From: Pictodentalium vernedei
Taxonomy: Eukaryota > Mollusca > Scaphopoda > Dentaliida > Dentaliidae
Assembly (NCBI GenBank): GCA_031216915.1
Contig: CM062292.1
Coordinates: 206,791,262-206,855,261 of the forward strand
Reading direction: 5' to 3'
Length of the DNA: 64,000 nt
This document shows, one piece after another, positions 53,147 to 64,000 of this stretch; within the stretch, counting starts at the first letter, position 1, and the number at the start of each line of letters is the position of its first letter. Below the pieces are notes generated by a model. That model searched no databases. It was not told the DNA's origin and saw only the letters and a program-made list of their open reading frames with translations. The position numbers and the translations under genes are program-made.

Positions 53147-55362
53147 ATGAAAACCAACAATTTTTCAACAAAATTTGAAAAATATTTGGGGTGGCTCAAA
53201 TCATACTTTGGGTGCATCTTGTCGATTTTTAATAATTTTATCGTACATTTAAAGAAGTTTTGCATGTCAAACATCATTTCGTGGTTTCAATACGGCGAGG
53301 AAAGGTATTTTTATGATGTTTATGTGATGTGCGTATTTTCTGGTGTTTAATGTCACTTTCTGCAATTGTGGCTTTATGTAAATTCAAAGTTGGCCAATTA
53401 TTTATAGTAATGCTGTGCTTTTGAGAGACTTCTTACCTCAGGCATAAGTTATCAGGTTCTATCACACCAGAAAACTTATGGGTGATAAAGTGTGGTATTC
53501 AAGGGTTAGAAACGTGTGATCCCCTGCATTGTCTACTATGATAATATTTAATACGGCCCCGGCGAATCTCTGAAGGTCTCTCTTACATCCACCCATTTCA
53601 GTCGCTACATCATTATGCGTGGCTTTTTCAGCCTAGTTTACCGTTTTGAATTCTAAAATTTCTTTTTCTTCTAGGAGTGGTACTCATCATATTCCTTGAG
53701 CATAGACACTCTGCCATATTTTACGAAGGTGCGGTGGGGTGGGGGGTACCTAAAATCTGCGGTCAGTTATTTTTTTCCATCCTGAAGGAGGTGGTCGCTA
53801 AGAGAGTAGAGGGTATCTAAAGCGATGTGAATAGGCTGGGTGCTTTGGAGGTCCACTGCCATTTCCGTCTGCCATTTCAAGTGATTGTTTTCGATTACCA
53901 ATGGTAGACCGCTATTTAGATCCTGTGATGATTTACATATAATGTAAAAAGCTTGAACTCATTCAGCATGTAGAAAATATTGTTTCAGCAGAATTCCTTG
54001 ATGGGTTAACACTATTCTTGATTAAGTATACTACATTAGTAGCGTGTCATGTGGATAAATGGCCCTCATTTGGGGAGAGAATGAGGGAGGCGCAAGGGGC
54101 GTCATAGTCACGGGACCCAGGGACGCCATGTTGTGTTGTTATGGTAGCCCACGTGAGCGGCCAAGTTGTGACGTCAATCCCATAGGGCTATGTGATGTAA
54201 GTGCGCGTGTGCAGCGTGTGTAATTAGGTGCGCGTGTGCAGCACGTGTAATTGGGTGGCACGTGTTTCCGCCGTCTATTCTGTATACTGGAGACCGCCAT
54301 CTTGGTTTTTATGGTAGCACGTGTTTGCTATATGGACCCAATGTCCTCTAATAGAGCAAGGATGTGTTTTGAGGGTACGTTCGATTAGGCGGGAGTATAA
54401 TGAATACCCAAATGAGACCGACAACTATTTATCTGGCTCGGATTCGCGAAAAAAGGTCGTTTTCTATTTTCTTGGCCATTCCCTGGCCCGGGTTCTCCCA
54501 TAATCCTCGTTTCTAACGGACACGGATCTGCCAAGAGTACTACGCTGTGTTATATGACCTGAAAATGCGGTGTTAGATTGTACTAGAGTATTTTACTAAC
54601 AGTGGCCTTGCAGGCAAATCCTCGTTTCCACTCTGTTACAGGATTTTATTGGGTACGGATTCTTCCAGAATCCTCGTCTTTATGTGACTTGAATGATGTA
54701 TACAAACCTCCTTTTTGACTGCTTAGACCATCTACTGCCCATTCTTAATCTATTTAGGTACCTGGTTATGTCCTTATCATTAGCTCTAGTCCTAGCTAGG
54801 TATGAAACTCTCCCGACTGACATTAACTAAACATCGTATGATGTCAACAATAAGATACCCTTGTTGTTTCGTAAACCATCCGCCTGTCCTTTAAGTAGCC
54901 TCATGTACTGAATTGAATTAGGTTTTAAATATCATTGCCCAACAGAAAAATATGTCGGTACAGTTTGATTATTTTTTTTATCACCATGAACAATTTCATT
55001 CACGCTGAAAGAATTTCCTCATGTGCCGCTCCGTTGAGAGAATTGAAATCCCACTGTTTTGGGTCCCATTGTTTTGATGAGTTGAGTGTTGCTATTTTGT
55101 TTGTCAACAACAATTTTCGGGAAGTAATTGTTATGGGTTTTAATGACTGAATGGTAGGAGATAAAAGTGCCATGTGTTCATTGTGCTTGCACATAATTAT
55201 CGCGACTTGACTCATTTCTGGGGGATGAAAAGTTATGCGTCGAGCAAGCGCGACTCGTGGATATGTCGCCTCCAAAACGAGTCTCCTCGTGATAAAAGAT
55301 TCTGTATGTGCACATGGCACTAAAATATCGTCCCATTGATTGAAGGAAATTAGCAATTCTGT
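53147..55362. other. non-coding intron sequence
   Basis: No exon recognised. A 28-bp direct duplication (GTGCGCGTGTGCAGC unit) lies at 54,201-54,256. Confidence 0.6.
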
Positions 55363-55366
55363 TTAA

Positions 55367-55610
55367 CCCTTTACCCAACGTAACGGCCAAAACCGGCCAG
55401 CGCTATTCTCAAAAATCGCCAATTAATTTTCATTATTTTTTTCTTTTTTTGTCTCAAAAACATAGGTTATGAGCCCTCGTTGGAACGAGCTCGTTGAGCT
55501 CGTTCCAACGAGGGGTCATAACCTATGTTTTTGAGACAAAAAATGAAAAAAAATAGTTATTCAAGAATTATTTTTGCAAGTGTCGTCTGCTTTTCACGTT
55601 AGGTAAAGGG
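55367..55610. mobile_element. TTAA-flanked palindromic MITE, copy 3
   Basis: 244 bases between TTAA at 55363-55366 and 55611-55614. Ends CCCTTTACCCAACG and GGTAAAGGG. The palindromic centre TTGGAACGAGCTCG/TTGAGCTCGTTCCAA is almost intact. It lies 230 bases from a P450 exon. Confidence 0.92.
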
Positions 55611-55743
55611 TTAACTAAATATTCACGTTAATTGAATCTTTTTCAAAGGCAAAGTGGCTATCCTTGAAGTGGGTTCCACTCTGAAGATTCGTGAAACAAT
55701 GAATATCAACAGTCACGCACATGTTAGACCAATTCCATTTATA

Positions 55744-55768
55744 TACTGAGTCAAAAAAGAAAGTATTA
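55744..55768. repeat. lone terminal repeat of Tc1 family 2
   Basis: TACTGAGTCAAAAAAGAAAG as at 35,522; no partner end found nearby. Confidence 0.7.
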
Positions 55769-55840
55769 ACGGAAAATCTGCTTCATCCTCGCGGTATCCC
55801 ACGAGGAGTGAAACGTGAAATTAACAATACTGTTACCCAC

Positions 55841-55997
55841 CATGTATGTTCACAAGCATAGAGACAAAATCATCTGGAAGTTCTTCTCCTCTTTTCTTTA
55901 GCGTCATTCGTTCTTCTATGCATGACTTGCCAATTTCTCTAATGTACTGTAAGGCGTTTCTTATTTCTTGCCTCTTTCTCATGTACAGCGGATTGAA
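55841..55997 (-). CDS. cytochrome P450 exon, most upstream one found
   Basis: Minus strand, acceptor TTTTCCAG, donor GTGGGT. 157 bases, phase 0 in, one base left over. It encodes FNPLYMRKRQEIRNALQYIR and EERMTLKKRGEELPDDFVSM, which corresponds to the region between helices F/G and I in CYP46A-type P450s. Earlier exons (membrane anchor and N-terminal half) were not found in the window and probably lie beyond 64,000. Confidence 0.85.
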
Positions 55998-56519
55998 CTG
56001 GAAAAATGACCAAAAAAAGAGTTCACCTCCGCCATTTATCCTCGATAGTTGGGGGCTGAGGTGGTCTCATATTTATCAACAGGACACTATTCGACGAATG
56101 AAGGGTCGAATCTGCCTCTAATCTTCGAATTGAATCACACTCCAGCCCAATACAATCAATAAATTCTCGCGAGACATATTAAGTTAATGCCACTTTCAGC
56201 AATTATGGGTATATCATGAGCCCAACAAAAGTATCAAGTCACATTCAAGCAATCGTTTACATTTATGCTGCCCATGTTAGAGGGCTCAGGCCCAACCAGT
56301 ATTGTGTACACTACTAAATCAATAAAACAGAACGTTATCTATTACAGTACCATATTTTTCATAACGTTCGATATTTTTCATATGTGATTGAGAACAAAAG
56401 AGTTTGTGCAGATATCTAAACTGCCACGGTTATGCTCTGATGAAATGTTTTGGTCGTGATAATGTCTGAGGCCGTGAAATTCACGGGTGAAAATTCTTAG
56501 GAGGGCGTTATGAGTTTAC

Positions 56520-56552
56520 CCCCCCCCCCCCCCACACACACACACACACACG
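56520..56552. repeat. C-run and CA microsatellite at the 5' side of the Penelope-like element
   Basis: About 15 C followed by CA units. The element copies further right are also bounded by CA repeats. Confidence 0.9.
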
Positions 56553-56589
56553 CGCATGCCCTCCCAAAGTTGGAATCATTTTCCTCAAA

Positions 56590-56630
56590 GTCTCTTTGAA
56601 AAAGCCAAACCAAGCGAAACGCGTCGAGAC
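56590..56630 (+). ncRNA. degenerate hammerhead ribozyme-like motif
   Basis: GTCTC (56590-56594) can pair with GAGAC (56626-56630) as stem I. GCGAAACGCGTC supplies the GAAA box, a minimal stem III and a GUC cleavage triplet. A two-base GC/GC stem II encloses CAAACCAA. The other core box, CUGANGA in active ribozymes, is here something like CTTTGAA, so this copy is probably inactive. Penelope-like elements are known to carry hammerheads with very short stem III. Confidence 0.5.
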
Positions 56631-56755
56631 AGACGGATTATTTTCTACCTTTGCTGAAGACTGCAACCAATCCAGGTATCTTCTCTAATAGGTAATATCT
56701 AATTTTCATCACTTTTATATTTTATTTATACTTAATTCAGCTACTTTCTTTAACA

Positions 56756-58250
56756 ATGGCAAGAAAAGGGCAGAGGCATCAGAGGCAGAGAGTTGCCCAG
56801 TCCGGAACTGGCCAGGAACAATCGTTACAGGCTTATTCTAGGCTGGTCAAGGCTTTGTTTCAGGTGCTTCAATGTTTGCACCACATTGGGCTATTAGAGC
56901 ACCATTTGGCAAATCGAGATTTCCCGAAACAGCTGGAGAAGAAAGTAGATGAGTTAGGTGGCTTTCTAAAGCCAGCTCTTCCCACCCCACACATTTTTTC
57001 TGTTTTTCGACAGATTAGTGTGGGATGCCAATCAAATGTTAAATGCTTTAGTTGAGCATTATAAGATAAATTTAAACCAATTGAAGTATAAGATAACTTT
57101 GGCTATGCGACCACCTCCTGGACTCGAAAAAATAGACTTCAACAGCGCTTCGGCGCGTGCCTTGATCTGGGCTAAAAAGAACTTTAAAAATAAGTTGACA
57201 GATAAGACGATTTCGGCCTATGAGTCTTACATTTCGGAACTTCGCCCAGCATCTGGAGTAAGGAACAATACGGGAGGGAGCAAGCAAACTCCGGCCCGTG
57301 TTGTCCCTCTACCCCAACGCGAAAAGCAAAATAAGAAAAGATCAAGGCAAAGCACTTCTCCCTCTTCTTTTCCTTCTACTTCTTCTTTCTCTCAGAGTAA
57401 GCACCTCAATTTGCAAACATCCCCGGTCCATATTGTGACTGAAGATGCTCGCAAATTGAGTAACGCTGTCTCGCCTCGTCTTGCTCCTCTACATCCTACT
57501 CCTCCTCAGCCCTTCTTCTCTGGTTCTCCTAGTGCTGTCACTAGAACTCCTCCTCCTTCTGTTTCTTCTCCTGCTTCTGTTTCCTCTCCTGCTTCTGTTT
57601 CTTCTCCCCCTTCTCCTGCCTCTAGTGTGGTTCAACCAGGTATATCGTACTCAGAGAAAGTCAAATCACCGAGCCGCAACTCGGGCCGCTCATTTGATTC
57701 TAAATTCTCCCAGTTTCGGCATAAAAGCGGAGTTAATTTTGACAAAAGGAACTGGCGCCTCCCCGATATTTGTAAAAACATCCTTATGATTGGAAGTTCA
57801 AATTTAGTACGCATTGATCGAAATCCCCATCCGGACATCCAGGTGGAGTGTTACCCCGGCGCCAAATTCAATCATCTGCACTCTATGTTTAAAGGGCACA
57901 GGGGCCAGTCCAGTCCCCCAAAAATATTATTAAATATTGGCGTGAATTCTTGAAACGATAATTCTGATCTCGTAGTTAAGGAGTTGCGGAATATGCTTAG
58001 CGATATCAGGGTCAAGTTTAGATCAGCAAAAATTTATTTCGCTGAACTAAACTTTTCGCAAAAACTCCCTCAGGCTGAGAGGAGAACCCTGAGCATCATC
58101 AACGAAACCATTCGGAAAGTGAAGGACGTTAACGTTATACCAAAAATTGATGACGCGAAGTTTGATGTTGCTCAGGATTTAATCCATTGGACCATGAGAA
58201 CCACCAATATTATGTACGATCACTGGTTGAACCACCTAAATTTAAACTAA
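56756..58250 (+). pseudogene. upstream frame of the Penelope-like element, SGNH-hydrolase-like domain, broken
   Basis: ATG 56756 opens a Gln/Arg-rich N terminus. The frame shifts in a T run near 56,990-57,010 and goes on from ~57,010. A Ser/Pro-rich linker (57,340-57,650) is followed by MIGSSNLVRI, LLNIGVNS, then an in-frame TGA at 57951-57953, NDN, and QDLIHWT. These match SGNH blocks I (GSS for GDS), III (GxND) and V (DxxH). Similar esterase domains are known in CR1-type LINE ORF1 proteins. The stop falls inside block III. Confidence 0.65.
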
Positions 58251-60558
58251 GTAAAGGCGAAGGTAACAGCCGCCTAACAGATGTGGGATTAGGAACTAAT
58301 GTGGTTAACCTGTCTGGCACCAATGACCTAACAACCCAAGAGAAATCTCTTTTAGATTGCGGTTTAACTTTTGTACCTGCACCAAAGCCAAAAACTGATA
58401 ACCAAACAAATTTACTATCATACAACTGTAATTTTCTTAGGCAAATGAAATTAGCAGACCGCTTTAGAAACTCCAGCGGTCGGAAACTTCCTTTCACAGA
58501 ATCATCTGGTTGGCCACCTCCAGATAGTGAAGTAGATCCCGAAATTATTGAGGCTAGCAAACGAATCATCCAAAAGGTGTTCAGCATGAACATACTCTCC
58601 CATAAAGACAATTTAACAGCTGGTGAACGGGGAGCCCTCACGAAACTTCGAAAAAATAAGAAATTAGTAATTAAACCAGACGACAAAGGTGGGTCGGTAG
58701 TTGTTCTATCTCGAGATAATTATATAAAGGAAGCCATGAGACAACTCAGCAATACTAAACATTATAAGAAAATAGATTCACTTATTTGGCCTAGCAATAT
58801 CGAAAAATTCAATAAGATCTTAAAATTTCTCCTCGACGAAGGTCACATTACCAAAAAACAATTGAAATATTTAACAGCTAAGCTCAGTGCTCAAACAAAA
58901 CAATTTTATATCCTACCAAAGATCCACAAGGACCGTTCTTCATGGACGGATGACTTAACTCCACCCGGGAGGCCAATTGTATCAGATTGTAATTCGGAAT
59001 CTTATGCGATCTCGGAATTAATTGATTATCATCTGAAACCTATAGCAAATAGACATCCGAGCTATCTAAAAAATACACAGGATTTCCTGTCAAAAATGTC
59101 GAAATTGAAAATATCGAAAAATGCAATTCTGGCTACTTTGGATATCGACAGTGTGTATACGAACATTGATATTGATAAAGGTGTTAAATCAGTTAAAAAT
59201 GCATTTGAAAAATATCCGGATGCGAAACGACCGGATGAACAAATTTTGGATCTTTTAGAGCTGAGCTTAAAAGGTAATGACTTTCAATTCAATGGAGAAT
59301 ATTTTCTACAAATAATGGGTTGTCCTATGGGCAAAAGATTCAGTCCTAATTTTGCAACCATTTATGTAGCGGAATGGGAGGAAAATGCCTTAAGCAAATG
59401 TGCAAAGCATCCTCTCGTATATCTCAGGTATTTAGATGACATTTTTATTATTTGGGAACATTCAAAACAAGATTTTGATGAATTTTTAGAAATTTTGAAC
59501 AATCACGATCCAAATATTAAATTGAAACCTACTATCAGTGAAAATTCTATTGATTTTCTCGATGTGACGATGTATAAAGGCAAGCAATTTCAGGCGTCCG
59601 GTCATTTAGATTATAAAGTGTATTTTAAACCAACTGATTCACATCAATTGTTGCACACAAAATCATTTCATCCTCAACATACATTTAAAGGTATCATCAA
59701 ATCACAACTCATTCGTTTCCACCGCAATTCAAGTGATAAGGTAAATTTCAATGAGGCTTGTTCTACTCTATTTGGCGCCCTCAGATCGAGAGGGTACTCG
59801 CTGCGCCTTTTGCATAGCCTGAAATCCCAAACCCTGAAAAAGCTCGAAAGTCCAGCTGCAACTACTGATTTCGAACCACTGAAGATTGAACACAACAGAC
59901 CGTTGCAGAATGGTAGTGGTGCGGTATTTAATTGCAAAAAGCCTCGATGTAGATTGCATACTTTTATGCCTGATAAGAAAGAGGAATTTTCCTCCGAACA
60001 AACGAAAAATCCTTATCAGATCCGTAACCCCCTCCATTGTGATTCACCAAACATTATTTACCTTATCACATGTAAGCACTGTCGGAAACAGTATGTTGGT
60101 CAAAGTCAAAATCCTTTCCGAGAACGTGCTACTAGACACAAACAGGATATAAAACATAATGCTGATGCCCCAGTAGCACAACATTTTAACCTTCCTGGCC
60201 ATTCTTTGGATGATTTCGAAATCCATCCTATTGAACAACCACCAATTAAAGATACATTAGAAGAAACGGATGAATTTAGAAAAAAACGTGAAGTTTTTGG
60301 ATCAATACGCTTCAAACCCTCTGGCCATTTGGTATCAACATATCAGAGGGCGAATGCGAAAGGAGGTCCATCATTCCTTTCACTTTAACGTACAACAGAA
60401 TGAATATCGAAATAGCAAAAATGTTAAAAGATGAATTCAATTTTACCAATGCTAAATTAAATGAACCTTTGAATCTGCGACCTGTCATCGCCTATAAGAA
60501 AAACAAAAGCTTGCGTAACATCCTTGTAAGGACTAAATTAGAGCCCATCAATGAATAA
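58187..60558 (+). CDS. Penelope-like RT/GIY-YIG protein, copy 1, frameshifted near the end
   Basis: Open frame 58187-60388 (733 codons) overlapping the upstream frame by 64 bases; no clear ATG at the start. N-terminal region KLRKNKKLVIKPDDKGGSVV, RT with FYILPKIHKD, LDIDSVYTNI, MGCPMGKRFSPNFA and YLDDIFIIWE, then GIY-YIG with NIIYLITCKHCRKQYVGQS and RERATRHKQDIKH. After FKPSGHLV the usual ending resumes in another frame (GINISEGECERRS) to TAA 60556-60558. RT and nuclease motifs look intact. Confidence 0.9.
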
Positions 60559-60748
60559 CATCAATTTTTGCCAGTCAGTTTAACCAGTTCCTAAGCTCAT
60601 CACTTAGTTTAAACCAATTTTATGTACTTTTTTGTCATGTTTGAAACCAATCAGGGTTCAGTAAATGAAAACAATTTTTCGGCGGCATATAAAAAGGAAA
60701 AAAAACGTTTCAGTAGAAAATGTCTGTGCCAGTGCGATTTTTTAACCT

Positions 60749-60750
<2 letters not shown>

Positions 60751-60813
<63 letters not shown>

Positions 60814-60832
60814 ACACACACACACACACAGA
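60751..60832. repeat. CA microsatellite, copy 1
   Basis: About 40 CA units with one ATA change, at the same place in both element copies. Confidence 0.97.
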
Positions 60833-61025
60833 GTCTTGTTTTCCCTACATACCGAGGTACCCCATTGTCTGTCCTTTGTGTGGACTAACGGTTTCAACCT
60901 CGTTTTGCCGGTACAGTTCTGGGAAAACAACCGAGGTAAAGGGTTTCTTTTGTCTTTTGTACCTCGGTAAGGCGAAACACGCAAACTCTTTTGTCTAGTT
61001 ACCTCGTCAAGTTGGTAAGACAAAC

Positions 61026-61084
61026 GCACACACACACACACACACACACACCACCACCACACACACACACACACACGCACACAC
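61026..61084. repeat. CA microsatellite at the junction of the two Penelope-like copies
   Basis: CA units with CCACCACCAC and ACGCAC interruptions; copy 2 starts directly after it. Confidence 0.95.
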
Positions 61085-61096
61085 ATATATTTATGT

Positions 61097-63436
61097 ACGA
61101 TCACTGGTTGAACCACCTAAATTTAAACTAAGTAAAGGCAAAGGTAACAGCCGCCTAACAGATGTGGGATTAGGAACTAATGTGGTTAACCTGTCTGGCA
61201 CCAATGACCTAACAACCCAAGAGAAATCGCTTTTAGATTGCGGTTTAACTTTTGTATCAGCACCAAAGCCTAAAACTGATAACCAAACAAATTTACCATC
61301 ATACAACTGTAATTTTCTTAGGCAAATGAAATTAGCAGACCGCTTTAGAAACTCCAGCGGTCGGAAACTTCCTTTTACAGAATCATCTGGTTGGTCACCT
61401 CCAGATAGTGAAGTAGATCCCGAAATTATTGAGGCTAGCAAACGAATCATCAAAAAGGTGTTCAGCATGAACATATCCGATAAAGACAATTTAACAGCTG
61501 GTGAACGGAGAGCCCTCACGAAACTTCTAAAAAATAAGAAATTAGTAATTAAACCAGCCGACAAAGGTGGGTCGGTAGTTATTCTATCTCGGGATAATTA
61601 TATAAAGGAAACCATGAGACAACTCAGCAATACTAAACATTATAAGAAAATAGATTCACTTATTTGGCCTAGCAATATCGAAAAATTCAATAAGATCTTA
61701 AAATTTCTCCTCGACGAAGGTCACATTACCAAAAAACAATTAAAATATTTAACAGTTAAGCTCAGTGCTCAAACAAGACAATTTTATATCCTACCAAAGA
61801 TCCACAAGGACCGTTCTTCATAGACGGATGACTTAACTCCACCCGGGAGGCCAATTGTATCAGATTGTAATTCGGAATCTTATGCGGTCTCGGAATTAAT
61901 TGATTATCATCTGAAACCTATAGCAAATAGACATCCGGGCTATCTAAAAAATACACAGGATTTCCTGTCAAAAATTTCGAAATTGAAAATATCGAAAAAT
62001 GCAATTCTGGCTACTTTGGATATCGACAGTATGTATACGAACATTGATATTGATAAAGGTGTTAAATCAGTTAAAAATGAATTCGAAAAATATCCAGATG
62101 CGAAACGACCGGATGAACAAATTTTGGATCTTTTAGAGCTGAGCTTAAAAGGTAATGACTTTCAATTCAATGGAGAATATTTTCTACAAATAATGGGTTG
62201 TCCTATGGGCAAAAGATTCAGTCCTAATTTTGCAAGCATTTATGTAGCGGAATGGGAGGAAAATGCCTTAAGCAAATGTGCAAAGCATCCTCTCGTATAT
62301 CTCAGGTATTTAGATGACATTTTTATTATTTGGGAACATTCAAAAGAAGATTTTGATGAATTTTTAGAAATTTTGAACAATCACGATCCAAATATTAAAT
62401 TGAAAGCTACTATCAGTGAAAATTCTGTTGATTTTCTCGATGTGACCGTGTATAAAGGCAAGCAATTTCAGGCGTCCGGTCATTTAGATTATAAAGTATA
62501 TTTTAAACCAACTGATTCACATCAATTGTTGCACACAAAATCATTTCATCCTCAACATACATTTAAAGGTATCATCAAATCACAACTCATTCGTTTCCAC
62601 GGCAATTCAAGTGATAAGGTAAATTTCAATGAGGCTTGTTCTACTCTATTTGGCGCCCTCAGATCGAGAGGGTACTCGCTGCGCCTTTTGCATAGCCTGA
62701 AATCCCAAACCCTGAAAAAGCTCGAAAGTCCAGCTGCAACTACCGATTTCGAACCACTGAAGATTGAACACAACAGGCCGTTGCAGAATGGTAGTGGCGC
62801 GGTATTTAATTGCAAAAAGCCTCGATGCAGATTGCATACTTTTATGCCTGATCAGAAAGAGGAATTTTCCTCCGAACAAACGAAAAATCATTATCAGATC
62901 CGTAACCCCCTCCATTGTGATTCACCAAACATTATTTACCTTATCACATGTAAGCGCTGTCGGAAACAGTATGTTGGTCAAAGTCAAAATCCTTTCCGAG
63001 AACGCGCTACTAGACACAAACAGGATATAAAACATAATGCTGATGCCCCAGTAGCACAACATTTTAACCTTCCTGGCCATTCTTTGGATGATTTCGAAAT
63101 CCATCCTATTGAACAACCACCAATTAAAGATACATTAGAAGAAACGGATGAATTTAGAAAAAAACGTGAAGTTTTTGGATCAATACGCTTCAAACCCTCT
63201 GGCCATTTGGTATGAACATATCAGAGGGCGAATGCGAAAGGAGGTCCATCATTCCTTTCACTTCAACGTACAACAGAATGAATATCGAAATAGCAAAAAT
63301 GTTAAAAGATGAATTCAATTTTACCAATGCTAAATTAAATGAACCTTTGAATCTGCGACCTGTCATCGCCTATAAGAAAAACAAAAGCTTGCGTAACATC
63401 CTTGTAAGGACTAAATTAGAGCCCATCAATGAATAC
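61097..63436 (+). pseudogene. Penelope-like RT/GIY-YIG protein, copy 2, broken
   Basis: Same frame as copy 1 with TAG at 61821-61823 (Trp in copy 1) just before the RT core, and TGA at 63213-63215 (Ser in copy 1). YLDDIF and the GIY-YIG region (NIIYLITCKRCRKQYVGQS) are kept. The same frameshift before GINISEGE-type coding is present; in that frame the ending is open to the TAA at 63470-63472, past the position where copy 1 stops. Confidence 0.88.
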
Positions 63437-63624
63437 CATCAATTTTTGCCAGTCAGTTTAACCAGTTCCTAAGCTCATCACTTAGTTTAAACCAATTTTA
63501 TGTGCTTTTTTGTCATGTTTGAAACCAATCAGGGTTCAGTAAATGAAAACAATTTTTTGGCGGCATATTAAAAGAAAAAAACGTTTCAGTAAGAAATGTC
63601 TGTGCCAGTGCGATTTTTTAACCT

Positions 63625-63627
<3 letters not shown>

Positions 63628-63696
<69 letters not shown>
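63628..63696. repeat. CA microsatellite, copy 2
   Basis: About 34 CA units; matches 60751-60832 in position within the element. Confidence 0.97.
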
Positions 63697-63698
<2 letters not shown>

Positions 63699-63887
63699 CT
63701 TGTTTTCCCTACATACCGAGGTACCCCATTGTCTGTCCTTTGTGTGGACTAACGGTTTCAACCTCGTTTTGCCGGTACAGTTCTGGGAAAACAACCGAGG
63801 TAAAGGGTTTCTTTTGTCTTTTGTACCTCGGTAAGGCGAAACACGCAAACTCTTTTGTCTAGTTACCTCGTCAAGTTGGTAAGACAA

Positions 63888-63889
<2 letters not shown>

Positions 63890-63940
<51 letters not shown>
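63890..63940. repeat. CA microsatellite at the end of copy 2
   Basis: About 25 CA units, then single-copy-looking sequence to the window end. Confidence 0.95.
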
Positions 63941-63942
<2 letters not shown>

Positions 63943-64000
63943 TGATTACTCGTTGTTGTGGGACGTGTTTTTCATTTGTCCTAGGTGACGAATAATGTCA

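Larger units (their letters stand above)
56555..61085 (+). mobile_element. Penelope-like retroelement, copy 1
   Basis: Leader with hammerhead-like motif, an upstream frame with SGNH-like domain, an overlapping RT/GIY-YIG frame, a 3' non-coding part, a CA microsatellite (60751-60832), a unique ~190-base block, and another CA tract (61026-61084). RT joined to a C-terminal GIY-YIG nuclease defines Penelope-like elements. The exact 5' boundary is not seen. Confidence 0.92.
61093..63940 (+). mobile_element. Penelope-like retroelement, copy 2, 5' truncated, in tandem
   Basis: Starts at TATGTACGATCACTGG, equivalent to 58213 in copy 1, so the leader and upstream frame are missing. It ends with the same 190-base block and CA tracts (63628-63696, 63890-63940). 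Repeat period about 2,880 bases. Few substitutions against copy 1. Confidence 0.92.

Noticed and set aside
57481-57789. Leu-rich plus-strand frame
   Set aside because: Other-frame reading of the Ser/Pro-rich linker of the Penelope upstream protein.
60622-60998. Thr-His and Val-Cys repeat proteins around CA tracts
   Set aside because: Translations of microsatellites; no coding support.

Overview
The window is eukaryotic, intron-containing DNA from an invertebrate animal, most likely a mollusc and perhaps a bivalve. The taxon is inferred from the kinds of repeats present. It is dense in mobile elements laid over one host gene, and every coding region recognised except that gene belongs to a mobile or virus-like element.

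Region 1 (about 1-19,165) is the inner and right part of a decayed Maverick/Polinton (adintovirus-like) element. Plus-strand genes are a protein-primed type DNA polymerase B (1-133 and 4054-7457), an adenovirus-type cysteine protease (7499-7933) and a repeat-shafted fibre-like protein (8090-9004 and 13162-13602). Minus-strand genes are a basic protein, a capsid-like protein, an integrase, a zinc-ribbon/phospholipase A2-like protein, a protein with a hydrophobic central segment, and a small Cys-containing protein. Two younger elements split it. A 3.9-kb DNA transposon with an XPG/FEN1-like nuclease (Academ-like by inference) sits in the polymerase gene. A 4.15-kb BEL/Pao LTR retrotransposon with apparently identical LTRs, an open 1.2-kb-codon pol frame and no gag sits in the fibre gene. 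The polymerase, fibre, capsid and integrase genes carry stops or frameshifts, so the element is a fossil.

Region 2 (about 19,180-56,000) is host DNA carrying a minus-strand cytochrome P450 gene, most like the CYP46A (cholesterol 24-hydroxylase) group. Six exons between 55,997 and 20,903 join with consistent codon phases and contain the I-helix, ExxR, PERF and heme-binding motifs. Its very large introns hold TTAA-flanked palindromic MITEs, a tRNA-headed SINE, a 5S-rRNA-headed SINE sharing the same body, three Tc1/mariner copies, a Ty3/Gypsy element with 187-bp LTRs, a pair of inverted 2-kb elements built of ~168-bp units, satellites and microsatellites. The N-terminal and last C-terminal P450 exons were not found.

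Region 3 (about 56,560-63,950) holds two head-to-tail copies of a Penelope-like retroelement. The first has an upstream frame with an SGNH-hydrolase-like domain, a reverse transcriptase/GIY-YIG frame and a degenerate hammerhead-ribozyme-like motif. The second is truncated at its 5' end. Both end in the same unit bounded by CA repeats.

All family assignments come from reading motifs by eye; no database search was run.
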